Shown here: positions 13,749 to 20,649 of the stretch, piece by piece | How positions within the stretch are numbered: the first letter of the stretch is position 1 | Layout of the letters: every line of letters starts with the position of its first letter | Assembly (NCBI GenBank): GCA_034666465.1 | Contig: JAXDLT010000087.1 | Coordinates: 1 to 20,659, forward strand | Source of the DNA: CF-96 sp028287605 | GTDB lineage: Bacteria > Chloroflexota > Dormibacteria > Aeolococcales > Aeolococcaceae | Reading direction: 5' to 3' | DNA length: 20,659 nt | Position numbers and translations under genes: made by a program | The notes under the pieces: model-generated | The model's database searches: none | What the model was told of the DNA's origin: nothing | What the model saw: only the letters and a program-made list of their open reading frames with translations

Positions 13749-14666
13749 TCAGACCGCCTGGGCGCTGCTGCGCAGGCGGGTCACCGCGGCACCGGTGTGC
13801 ATCCGGCCGTGGAGCGCCGGCAGGCCGCCGTCGACGCTCTCGAGCCAGCTCCGCGCGACGTCGCGGCCCAGCTCGATGTGCTCGGCCGCGGCGGCGAAGT
13901 CGAGCACCCAGCCCTGGGCGCTGACCTCGACGATGTCCAGCCGGACCCCGGCGGCGGCGGCGGCGGCGACGGCGTGGCGGCGCTGGTGGATCTTGGTGAC
14001 CAGGTTCGCCCGCCCCAGCATCGCGGTCAGCCGGTCGGGGGCGCCGGAGAGGGCGCCGACGCTCGCGTCGAGGAGGACGATGGAGCGTGCCCCGCGGCGC
14101 AGCGCCTCGACGACCCCGAAGTTGTCGACGAAGCCCGCGTCGGCGAGCATGCGGTCGCCGATGCGCACCGGCGGCAGCACCGTGGGGATCGCCGAGGCGG
14201 CGAGCACCGCCTCCGAGAGAGAGCCGGAGTCGAGGTACTCGAGCTCCGCGGTGATCAGGTCGACGGCGGCCACCGCCAGCGGCATGTGCAGGTCGTCGAA
14301 GCTCCTGCCGCCGAAGCTCTGGTCGATGATGCGGCGCATGTGGCTGTCGGAGAAGGCGGCGACGCGCCTGCGCGCCAGCGCTGCGACGTAGCCGCGCACC
14401 ACCCCGCGGAGCAGCGACCGCACCGACGGGTCGACCCAGAGCCGCAGCAGCGCGCGCCCGCCCTCGCCGTCGGGGTGCCCGGCCATCCAGGCGCCGTTCC
14501 AGGCACCCACCGAGGTGCCGATGATCAGGTCGGGGCGGAAGCCGGCCTCGAAGAGCGCGGCGGCCGCCCCCGCCTGCGCCGCCCCGTTGGCGCCCCCGCC
14601 GGAGAGGGCCAGCACGAGGGGGCGCGCCAGCCGCTCGAAGCGGTCGATCGCCGGCGCGAACGGCAT
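13749..14666 (-). CDS. Patatin-like phospholipase / lipid acyl hydrolase
   Basis: A 305-residue patatin-fold hydrolase with a Ser-Asp dyad. The oxyanion loop is SGGGANGAAQAG (22-33), the nucleophile elbow is GTSVG (50-54) with Ser52, and the catalytic Asp is Asp176 in DAGFVDN (176-182). All catalytic parts are therefore present. It resembles the small bacterial RssA/YlbK-type enzymes that act on membrane lipids. A C-terminal region after about 225 is less conserved, with an Ala-rich stretch. No signal peptide is visible, so it is probably cytosolic. The ATG has TACCGT seven bases before it and no Shine-Dalgarno sequence. Confidence 0.9.
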   Translation of the reverse strand: MPFAPAIDRFERLARPLVLALSGGGANGAAQAGAAAALFEAGFRPDLIIGTSVGAWNGAWMAGHPDGEGGRALLRLWVDPSVRSLLRGVVRGYVAALARRRVAAFSDSHMRRIIDQSFGGRSFDDLHMPLAVAAVDLITAELEYLDSGSLSEAVLAASAIPTVLPPVRIGDRMLADAGFVDNFGVVEALRRGARSIVLLDASVGALSGAPDRLTAMLGRANLVTKIHQRRHAVAAAAAAGVRLDIVEVSAQGWVLDFAAAAEHIELGRDVARSWLESVDGGLPALHGRMHTGAAVTRLRSSAQAV

Positions 14667-14673
14667 GACGTCG

Positions 14674-14679
14674 ACGGTA
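14674..14679 (-). promoter_or_regulatory. -10 element TACCGT, leaderless start of the patatin gene
   Basis: On the minus strand TACCGT is followed by CGACGTC and the ATG at 14666, with the same hexamer and seven-base spacing as the DUF3151 gene. The rest of 14667-14811 shows no gene. Confidence 0.5.
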
Positions 14680-14811
14680 CACCGGTGGAGCGGCCCGGAC
14701 GGGCCGGGGACGGCACATGGGGCTCGGACCTTGACGTGCTGTTCGGACCTGCTTAACCGGGCGGGGCGCCTGCGGCGGCGCGGCGTGCGCGCGTTGCCGA
14801 TTCTTCCGTCC

Positions 14812-15267
14812 TCAACCGCCGCCCCACGCCCAGCCGGTCCATCGGGTCACGTCGACGGCGATCACCGGGCCGTCGGGGCGACGGGCCCGGTACTGCGGGT
14901 ACTTCGCCGCGAGCAGGTCGAGCGCCGCCTCGCGCCGGCCATCCTCCTCGGGGCCGAGGACCCGGGCGGTGCCGTCGGCGCGCACCCACCAGAGCGCCTC
15001 CCACCGCGCCTCGTAGTGGTCGGCGAGCAGGCACACCCGGGGCTCGGCCCGGAGGTTGCGCAGCCGCGCCAGGTCGGTTCCGCGCTTGGGCTTGTGGTCG
15101 ACGGCGGTGACGATCAGGTCGCCGGCGGCGGCGAAGGTGACCGGCACCAGGTGGGGCCGGCCGCCGGCGCCGGCGGTGGCCAGCCGCGCCACCGGGGCGG
15201 CCGCGAAGTGGGATCGGGCCTCCTCCCGGTCGAGGTTCACGGTGCCCGGCAGTATGCGCCGGGCCAT
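14812..15267 (-). CDS. PPOX-class (pyridoxamine oxidase-like) F420/FMN-dependent protein, Rv0121-like
   Basis: A 151-residue split-barrel flavin/deazaflavin protein. The order LDREEARSHFAAAPVARLATAGAGGRPHLVPVTFA (12-46), then DLIVTAVDHKPKRGTDLARLRNLRAEPRVCLLADHY and WWVRADGTARVL is that of the group annotated as PPOX-class F420-dependent oxidoreductase (TIGR03668), with the KPKR cofactor segment. Binding of F420 rather than FMN is inferred from the family. The start is uncertain: ATG 15267 is used here, but GTG 15240 (nine codons later) fits homologs better and has CATACT ten bases upstream. It diverges from the AI-2E permease with only 42 bases between starts. Confidence 0.85.
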   Translation of the reverse strand: MARRILPGTVNLDREEARSHFAAAPVARLATAGAGGRPHLVPVTFAAAGDLIVTAVDHKPKRGTDLARLRNLRAEPRVCLLADHYEARWEALWWVRADGTARVLGPEEDGRREAALDLLAAKYPQYRARRPDGPVIAVDVTRWTGWAWGGG

Positions 15268-15296
15268 GCTCGGTGGCGCCCGCCGGTCCGCTCTAG

Positions 15297-15302
15297 TAGC
15301 CT
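15297..15302 (+). promoter_or_regulatory. -10 element TAGCCT, leaderless start of the AI-2E permease gene
   Basis: TAGCCT is followed by seven bases (TGCCGCG) and the ATG at 15310. It fits TANNNT, and no ribosome binding site is present. Confidence 0.5.
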
Positions 15303-15309
15303 TGCCGCG

Positions 15310-16494
15310 ATGGTCACGGCCTCGCGGGGTCCCAACTGGGTGAGGGCCCTGCTCGTCCCGCTCACGATCCTGTCCTGGCTCGCCCTCCTGATCGTCACCG
15401 GATGGCTGCTGAGCCACGTCACGCGGGCGCTGCTGATGCTGGTGCTCGCGGGCCTGCTCGCCTTCGCCGCCAGCCCCGTCGTCAACCGGCTGGAGCGGTT
15501 CATGCCCCGGGTGCTGGCGGTCAGCATCACCTTCGTGGGCGGGGCCCTGCTGATGGCCGGCTTCATCACCGTGGTGGTGGTGGCCGCGGCCGACCAGGTC
15601 CAGCAGTTCGTCCACAACCTGCCCTCGTACTCCTCGCGCGTCCAGAGCCTGCAGCCGCGCGCGCTGAGCCTGCTCCACCACTTCGGCATCTCCTCAGCCC
15701 GGCTCGACACCTTCAGGGAGAACGTGGTCGGCTACGTGCAGAGCGTCGGCAGCGGGGTGGCCACCGGCGCCGTCGGCCTGGCCACGAGCCTGGTCAACCT
15801 GATCATCGACATGGTGCTCGTCCTCATCCTGAGCATCTACCTCACCGCCAACAGCTCCAACATCGCGAGCTGGCTGCGCGAGCAGGCACCCGCCGGTCAC
15901 CGCCGCCACGCCGAGCTGGTCATCACCACCGTGAACCGGGTGGTCGGCGGCTACGTGCGCGGGACCCTGACGATGGCGCTGTTCATCGGCCTCGTGGTGG
16001 GCGCCGGCATGCAGCTGATGGGCGTCCCCTACGCGGTGATGCTCGGCGCCCTCGCCTTCTTCATGGAGTTCATCCCGATCATCGGGGTGTTCATCTCCGG
16101 GACGGCATGCGCGCTGGTGGCGGTCACCCAGGGCTGGGGGCTGGCCCTCCTGGTCCTCGGCTACTTCGTGGTCGTCCACATCCTCGAGGGCGACATCGTC
16201 GGTCCCCGGGTGATGGGCAAGGCGCTCGGCGTGCATCCCGCGGTGGCACTGCTCGCCCTGGTCGCCGGCGGCGAGGTCCTCGGGCTCTGGGGAGCCCTCT
16301 TCGGGGCACCGCTCGCCGGCCTCGTCCAGTCGTTCGCCGCCGCCCTCTGGCGGGAGGTCCGCAGCCCCCGCATCGACACCGCCGGCGCCTCGGAGCCGGT
16401 GGAGCCGGTGGAGCCGGTGGAGCAGATCATCCTGCCGGACGAGGCCGTCCCCGCCACGGCGGGGCCGCGCCGGCGCCCCGCCGAGGAGAACTAG
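15310..16494 (+). CDS. AI-2E family transporter (YdiK/PerM type)
   Basis: A 394-residue membrane protein with about eight hydrophobic segments. Family landmarks are LLAFAASPVVNRLERFMPR (about 51-69), a soluble segment after the third helix (about 95-145), VVGGYVRGTLTMALFIG, FMEFIPIIGVFISG and the C-terminal block GDIVGPRVMGKALGVHPAVALLALVAGGEVLGLWGALFGAPLAG. Despite the family name, members export various small molecules or ions, so the substrate is open. The frame continues 265 codons upstream without support. ATG 15310 is fixed by the family N-terminus and the TAGCCT box. The C-terminal tail holds three EPV repeats and ends about 40 residues after the last helix. Confidence 0.9.
   Translation: MVTASRGPNWVRALLVPLTILSWLALLIVTGWLLSHVTRALLMLVLAGLLAFAASPVVNRLERFMPRVLAVSITFVGGALLMAGFITVVVVAAADQVQQFVHNLPSYSSRVQSLQPRALSLLHHFGISSARLDTFRENVVGYVQSVGSGVATGAVGLATSLVNLIIDMVLVLILSIYLTANSSNIASWLREQAPAGHRRHAELVITTVNRVVGGYVRGTLTMALFIGLVVGAGMQLMGVPYAVMLGALAFFMEFIPIIGVFISGTACALVAVTQGWGLALLVLGYFVVVHILEGDIVGPRVMGKALGVHPAVALLALVAGGEVLGLWGALFGAPLAGLVQSFAAALWREVRSPRIDTAGASEPVEPVEPVEQIILPDEAVPATAGPRRRPAEEN
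16393..16419 (+). repeat. Three tandem copies of GAGCCGGTG inside the AI-2E gene
   Basis: Three exact 9-base units in frame encode EPV-EPV-EPV in the cytosolic tail (residues 362-370). The unit is a multiple of three, so copy-number change would keep the frame. Confidence 0.9.
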
Positions 16495-16506
16495 CCGGGG
16501 GCGCGC

Positions 16507-17421
16507 TCAGGCCTGCTGCTGCTGCTGCTGCTGCCAGTGGAGCGCCGCGCCGCGCTCCGCGGTCCGCGCCGCCCGCTCGCTCATCCGCGTCACCCGCACC
16601 GCGACCTCGGGGGGCGAGGCCTGGGCGGTGCCGTAGAAGACGCCGCGATGGGGGGCGACGTCGCCGTAGTCGCGGCCCACCGCGAGGCGGAGGTGGTGGG
16701 GCCCGACGTGCCCGCCGTGGGTGGGGTCGAGCCCCAGCCAGGTGCCGTCGGCGCCGCAGACCTCCGCCCACGCATGGGAGGCGCCGGTGGTCGACTGCTG
16801 CTCGCCGGTGGGTCCGAGGTAGCCGCTCACGTAACGGGCCGGCCAGCCGGCGTGCCGCGCCAGGGCGAGGAAGAGGTGGGTGAAGTCCTGGCAGACCCCG
16901 GCGCCGCCGTCGAGCAGCTCGTCGATGCTGCTGTCGACGGTGGTGGCGCCGGCGCTGTAGGTGAACTCCCGGGGGATCCGGACCGCCAGCTCGACCAGGG
17001 CGTCGAAGGAGCGGTCGTCGCCGATCCACTCGTGGCGCAGCGCCGCGGTGCTGGAGTCGAGCGGCACCCGCGGGCTGACCAGCGCGAACTCCAGCCGTGC
17101 GTCGCGCTCGAGCCGCTCGGGCTCCCAGCGGCGCACCGTCGCCCGCTGCCGCTGCGGGGTGCTCTCGACCACCGTCTCGACCGCCAGGCCGAGGGTGTCG
17201 TGAGGGTCGCCGATGTCGATGCGGTGCACCGTGTTGCCGAAGAAGTCGACCCGTGAGCGGGGCACGGCGGGAGGCGACGTCACCAGCGCGAAGGTGAGGG
17301 TGCGCTGGCCGCCGCGGTCACGGGGCCGCATCCGCACCTCGTTGTACGAGGGTGCGACCTGTGCGCTGTAGCGGAGGATGGTGTGGTGCGAGACCGCGAA
17401 GGTCAGCGCTGGAGAACCCAT
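16507..17421 (-). CDS. Transglutaminase-like cysteine protease with poly-Gln tail
   Basis: A 304-residue protein with a bacterial transglutaminase-like N-terminal beta domain (about 7-95, starting SHHTILRYSAQVAPSYNEVRM) and a transglutaminase core. The catalytic triad is visible as Cys177 (GAGVCQDFTH), His216 (TGASHAWAEV) and Asp232 (GLDPTHGG). Such proteins usually accompany permuted ATP-grasp ligases and are predicted to act as peptidases or amidotransferases on the ligase product. Here the ATG at 17421 overlaps the end of the ATP-grasp gene by 19 bases and is preceded by a strong GGGAGGAGGGAG, so the two are one operon. The C-terminus is seven glutamines then Ala, encoded by a pure CAG run, unusual for this family as I know it. 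Confidence 0.9.
   Translation of the reverse strand: MGSPALTFAVSHHTILRYSAQVAPSYNEVRMRPRDRGGQRTLTFALVTSPPAVPRSRVDFFGNTVHRIDIGDPHDTLGLAVETVVESTPQRQRATVRRWEPERLERDARLEFALVSPRVPLDSSTAALRHEWIGDDRSFDALVELAVRIPREFTYSAGATTVDSSIDELLDGGAGVCQDFTHLFLALARHAGWPARYVSGYLGPTGEQQSTTGASHAWAEVCGADGTWLGLDPTHGGHVGPHHLRLAVGRDYGDVAPHRGVFYGTAQASPPEVAVRVTRMSERAARTAERGAALHWQQQQQQQA
16513..16533 (-). repeat. Seven CAG codons (CTG on the plus strand) at the 3' end of the transglutaminase gene
   Basis: An uninterrupted trinucleotide run of seven units encodes Gln297-Gln303, one codon before the final Ala and the stop codon. No alternative CAA codons are used, which suggests slippage-prone expansion. Confidence 0.95.
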
Positions 17422-18848
17422 GTGTCCTTGCTCCCTCCTCCCTGCGAGGAGTTCACCACCAGGGTCTCAGTGTCGCGCGCCACCCGGGTGAGGCCGCCCG
17501 GCACCACCCAGGGGCGCTCGTCGAGGAGCACGAAGGGACGCAGGTCGACCGCTCGCGCCTCGAGGCCGCCGTTGGGGGAGAGGCAGAGCGCGCGGGAGAG
17601 CTGCACCTCCTCCTGCGCCAGCCAGGCGCGGGGATGGGCCTCGAGCTGGGCGGCGGTGGCCTCGCGCTCGGCCGCGCTCATCAGCTTCCCGAAGCCGATG
17701 CCGTAGCCGCCGCTGGCGTCCACCGGCTTGATCACCATCCGCTCCAGGTTGGCGGTCACGTGGCGGCGCTGCCGGTCGTCGGAGATGTCGTAGGTGGGGA
17801 CGTTGTCGATCAGCGGCTCCTCGCCCAGGTAGTAGCGGACCATGGCGGGAACGTACGGGTAGATGGCCTTGTCGTCGGCGACGCCGCTCCCCGGCGAGTT
17901 GGCGATGGCGACGTTGCCGCGGCGCCAGGCCTCGATGAGGCCGGGCGGGCCGAGCAGCGTCTCCGGCCTGAAGAGCAGCGGGTCGAGCCAGTCGGCGTTG
18001 ACCCGCGAGTACACGACGTCGACCCGCTCGAGCACGCCGTTGTGGCGGCAGTACACCTCGTCCTCGTGGACCACGAGGTCGTTGCCGGTGACCAGCATCG
18101 CGCCGATCGCGTCGGCGAGCATGCGGTGCTCGAAGTAGGCGGCGTTGTACGGGCCGGGGGTGAGCACCGCGATGCTCGCCTGCCAGGGCCTCGGGGCGAT
18201 GCGCTGGAGGCTGCGGCGCAGCCTGCTCGCGTAGCTGTCGATGCTGCGCACCCCGGCGGCCGCGATCCAGTCGTGGGCCAGCTCCAGCATCGCCTCCCGC
18301 GCCACCAGGGCGTAGGCGATGCCGGAGGGGACGCGGACGTTGTCCTCGAGCACCATGAAGACGCCGTCGACGCGCACCACGTCGATGCCGGCGACGTGGC
18401 AGTGGGTGGCGCGGGGCGGCCGCACTCCCACCAGCTCGCGAAGGTAGCCGTTGCTGCTGTAGACGAAGCGTGACGGGACCACGCCCTCGCGCAGCGCCCG
18501 CTGGGCCCCGTAGCAGTCGGCGACGAAGGCGTCGAGGGCCATCACCCGCTGGGCCAGGGCCCTCTCCAGCCCCCGCCACTCGGCGGCGGCCAGCACCCGG
18601 GGGATGGGGTCGAAGGGGATGATCGGGACGCCGTCTTCGGCGGGCACGCCGAAGGTGATGCCCCGCGCCCCGAACCAGGCGATCGCCCGTTCGCGCAGGC
18701 CGGTGAGCATCGCCTCGTCCCCGAGGGCGGCGGCCATGGTGCGGGCGTACGGAGGACGCGGCCGCCCCGCGCTGGTGACACACTCGTCGGCCGCCGCGGG
18801 CAGCAGTGAGCAGGCGGGGCTGGGCGCGGTGCTCGGAACAGCGATCAC
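17403..18848 (-). CDS. Circularly permuted ATP-grasp ligase (CP_ATPgrasp_1)
   Basis: A 481-residue member of the permuted ATP-grasp family, predicted carboxylate-amine ligases that make small peptides or peptide tags. Landmarks in order: SAGRPRPPYARTMA (N-terminal), IIPFDPIPRVL, GIDVVRVDGVFMVLEDNVRVPSGIAY, SRVNADWLDPLLF, NSPGSGVADDKAIYPYVPAM, VIKPVDASGGYGIGFG (ATP-binding loop) and the end block PGGLTRVARDTETLVVNSSQGGGSKDTWVL. The ATG at 18737 would cut off the conserved GRPRPPY region, so the GTG at 18848 is preferred, and it has TACGGT six bases upstream. The alpha-E domain gene often found between this gene and the transglutaminase is absent. The two overlap directly. Confidence 0.92.
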   Translation of the reverse strand: MIAVPSTAPSPACSLLPAAADECVTSAGRPRPPYARTMAAALGDEAMLTGLRERAIAWFGARGITFGVPAEDGVPIIPFDPIPRVLAAAEWRGLERALAQRVMALDAFVADCYGAQRALREGVVPSRFVYSSNGYLRELVGVRPPRATHCHVAGIDVVRVDGVFMVLEDNVRVPSGIAYALVAREAMLELAHDWIAAAGVRSIDSYASRLRRSLQRIAPRPWQASIAVLTPGPYNAAYFEHRMLADAIGAMLVTGNDLVVHEDEVYCRHNGVLERVDVVYSRVNADWLDPLLFRPETLLGPPGLIEAWRRGNVAIANSPGSGVADDKAIYPYVPAMVRYYLGEEPLIDNVPTYDISDDRQRRHVTANLERMVIKPVDASGGYGIGFGKLMSAAEREATAAQLEAHPRAWLAQEEVQLSRALCLSPNGGLEARAVDLRPFVLLDERPWVVPGGLTRVARDTETLVVNSSQGGGSKDTWVLQR

Positions 18849-19155
18849 CCCATCACCGTACGGCTCGGCCGCCGAGTTGGGTACGGGCGTGGTGCACCAG
18901 CCCGGCGCGGCCGCGGTTGGGCGCGCATCGCCGCTGCCGCCGCCCTCCGTGGCGTCCGTCGCAGCCCAGGACGGGCAGACGAGGGTGACCCCGGCCGGGC
19001 GGCACATCATCACCAAGCCGTGCCCCGCGCGGGGGCCGCTCACAGCAGTGCGGGCCGCCGTTCTGTGCAGTCCGTGGGTACCCCGCCGCCGTCGCCCTGC
19101 GCGATCGTGGCCGGATTCGACCATCGACCCTGACGAGAGGAGGGTGTGACAACCC
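18849..19155. other. 307-base divergent intergenic region
   Basis: It separates the ATP-grasp gene (leftward) from the cupredoxin gene (rightward). The left end holds the TACGGT box (18855-18860) and the right end holds GAGGAGG (19137-19143), the cupredoxin ribosome binding site. A 12-base self-complementary CCCCGCGCGGGG lies at 19023-19034. I see no convincing gene, -35/-10 pair for the cupredoxin, or RNA structure in the rest. Confidence 0.6.
18855..18860 (-). promoter_or_regulatory. -10 element TACGGT, leaderless start of the ATP-grasp gene
   Basis: On the minus strand TACGGT is followed by GATGGG and the GTG at 18848. The GTG is independently supported by homology upstream of the first internal ATG, so this case tests the leaderless model best. 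Confidence 0.5.
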
Positions 19156-19785
19156 GTGACCCATCCCGAGAGCATCGCCTGGAGGCGGTGGCGCCGCCTG
19201 CCGCTGCTGGCCGCCGCCGCCGTCCTTCCCGCCGCGCTGTCGATCTCGCCCCGCTCCGCCCTCGCCGCGAGCTCCACGGTGGAGCTGACCAGGCTCGGCA
19301 CCTGCACGACGAGCTGCCTCGCCTTCCTGCCCGCCGACCTCAGCGTCACCACCGGCGGCACGGTGACCTGGGTCGACCCCGCCGTGACCGTGTGCACCCT
19401 GCGCTCCACCGCCTCGCCGGACCCCGCCTTCCGCGGCGGCGGCCTCCCCGGCTACTCCTTCACCGTCACGGTGCCGGGGACGTATGCGTACCACTGCGCC
19501 GAGCATCCCGAGGCCCACGCCACCCTCACGGTGGTGAAGGCTGCGGCCGCGGTGGTGCCGGCGCCACGGTCGGTGGCCAGGGCTGCGGCGAAGGCGCCCG
19601 CCACCGCCACGGACCCGTTCGCGGTGACCCCGGTGGTCACCACCCACACCCCGGGGTACGTCCCCATCGCCCTGACCGCCGGCTCGATCGTGCTCGCGCT
19701 GCTGATCTCGCAGATCGGCGGCCGCCTGGAGTCGAGGTCGGCGGCGAAGCCCCAGGCCGTCACCCAGTCGAAAGGCCGGCCCTGA
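19156..19785 (+). CDS. Exported cupredoxin-fold protein with altered metal site
   Basis: A 209-residue protein. Residues 1-37 form a signal peptide (basic WRRWRR, hydrophobic LLAAAAVLPAAL, cleavage after SALA at 37). Residues about 40-127 form a plastocyanin/azurin-like domain with SVTTGGTVTWVDP, GGLPGYSFTVTVPGTYAYHCAEHPEAHATLTV. A linker rich in Ala, Pro and Thr leads to a C-terminal membrane helix (about 168-187), so the domain is held outside the membrane. Of the expected copper ligands, Cys114 and His117 are present, but the first His is Cys80 and the axial Met position is Ala120, with His121 next to it. Two further cysteines (50, 54) precede the core. GTG 19156 follows GAGGAGG (19137-19143) by 12 bases. 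YceI follows. Confidence 0.8.
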   Translation: MTHPESIAWRRWRRLPLLAAAAVLPAALSISPRSALAASSTVELTRLGTCTTSCLAFLPADLSVTTGGTVTWVDPAVTVCTLRSTASPDPAFRGGGLPGYSFTVTVPGTYAYHCAEHPEAHATLTVVKAAAAVVPAPRSVARAAAKAPATATDPFAVTPVVTTHTPGYVPIALTAGSIVLALLISQIGGRLESRSAAKPQAVTQSKGRP

Positions 19786-19828
19786 CACACTGCGGGCCTT
19801 CAGTCCGCCATCTCCGGAGATCAGATCA

Positions 19829-20572
19829 ATGGGGCGATTCCGCCGTTCTCTCCACGTTCCCCGCACCCCTCGCGGCTGGCTGCTCTCCGGCCTGGCCGCG
19901 GTGGTGGTGGCGCTGGGCGTCGCCTACGGGGCCTTCGCCGTCCTCGCCGGGGGCAGCAGCCCGGCGCCGCTCAGCCTCAACTCCACCAAGAGCGGCAGCC
20001 AGAGCACCAGCCAGCCCGCCACCGGCCACATCGCGGGCTCCTGGACGGTGGGCCCGGGCTCGGTGGCGGGCTACCGCGTCCACGAGAAGCTGGCGGTGCT
20101 CCCCGCGCCCAGCGACGCCGTGGGCCGCACCTCCGATATCACCGGCCAGGCCACCGTCGTCAACTCGGGCAGCACCCACACGGTCAGCGCGGCCAGCTTC
20201 ACGGTGCAGGTGAGCACCCTGACCAGCGACCGTCCGATGCGCGACAAGCGGGTGCACACCCTGGGGCTGCAGACCGACACCTATCCCACCGCGACCTTCC
20301 AGCTGGCCCAGCCGGTCACCCTGCCCGCCGACGCCGCCAGCGGGAAGGTGGTCAAGGTGACCGCCACCGGTCCCCTCACCCTGCACGGCGTCACCAGGAC
20401 GGTGTCGATCCCCCTCAGCGTCCAGCTCTCCGGGTCGAGCTTCGACGTGGCCGGCTCGATCTCCTTCCCCTGGTCGGAGTTCGGCATGACCGCGCCGAAC
20501 TACGGCAACCTCGTGACCGTCGCCGACACCGCCACCATGGAGCTGTCCCTGAAGTTCGCGCGGGCCGCCTGA
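19829..20572 (+). CDS. YceI family protein, membrane-anchored
   Basis: A 247-residue protein. Residues about 16-41 (GWLLSGLAAVVVALGVAYGAFAVLA) form an N-terminal membrane anchor after a basic start, followed by a Ser/Thr/Gly-rich linker. The YceI lipocalin-like domain runs from GSWTVGPGSVAGYRVHEKL (about 70) to the end, with the typical later blocks RPMRDKRVHTLGLQTDTYPTATFQL, GPLTLHGVTRTVSIPL and FPWSEFGMTAP. YceI proteins bind isoprenoid-type lipids. ATG 19829 has GGAG (19816-19819) nine bases before it. It lies 43 bases after the cupredoxin gene on the same strand, so the two are probably cotranscribed and both act outside the membrane. Confidence 0.9.
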   Translation: MGRFRRSLHVPRTPRGWLLSGLAAVVVALGVAYGAFAVLAGGSSPAPLSLNSTKSGSQSTSQPATGHIAGSWTVGPGSVAGYRVHEKLAVLPAPSDAVGRTSDITGQATVVNSGSTHTVSAASFTVQVSTLTSDRPMRDKRVHTLGLQTDTYPTATFQLAQPVTLPADAASGKVVKVTATGPLTLHGVTRTVSIPLSVQLSGSSFDVAGSISFPWSEFGMTAPNYGNLVTVADTATMELSLKFARAA

Positions 20573-20608
20573 GAGCCGAGGCGGGGGGGAGGCGCGGCCG
20601 TTTTTGGC

Positions 20609-20649
20609 GCCGGTGGAGATGCCCGCAGTTCTGCCGCCGGTGGTGATGC
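20609..20649. repeat. Imperfect direct repeat at the right edge
   Basis: GCCGGTGGAGATGC (20609-20622) recurs as GCCGGTGGTGATGC (20636-20649) with one mismatch, offset 27 bases. The window ends ten bases later, so it is unclear whether more copies follow. The region 20573-20659 contains no gene that I can see. Confidence 0.4.

Noticed and set aside
13728..13751. Stop-codon hairpin between the DUF1360 and patatin genes, as at the other convergent junctions
   Set aside because: Only a five-pair CGGCT/AGCCG palindrome (13738-13748) is present and it does not include both stop codons.
14515..15309. N-terminal extension of the AI-2E permease frame (265 codons)
   Set aside because: It overlaps the patatin start and the whole PPOX gene on the other strand. 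The family N-terminus and a TANNNT box place the start at 15310.
18849..19409. N-terminal extension of the ATP-grasp frame to 19409
   Set aside because: It runs antisense through the cupredoxin gene and has no family similarity. The GTG at 18848 covers the conserved N-terminal region.
20573..20606. T5 run after the YceI gene as an intrinsic terminator
   Set aside because: Only about four base pairs can form before the T-run, with mismatches inside, so a stable terminator stem is not supported.
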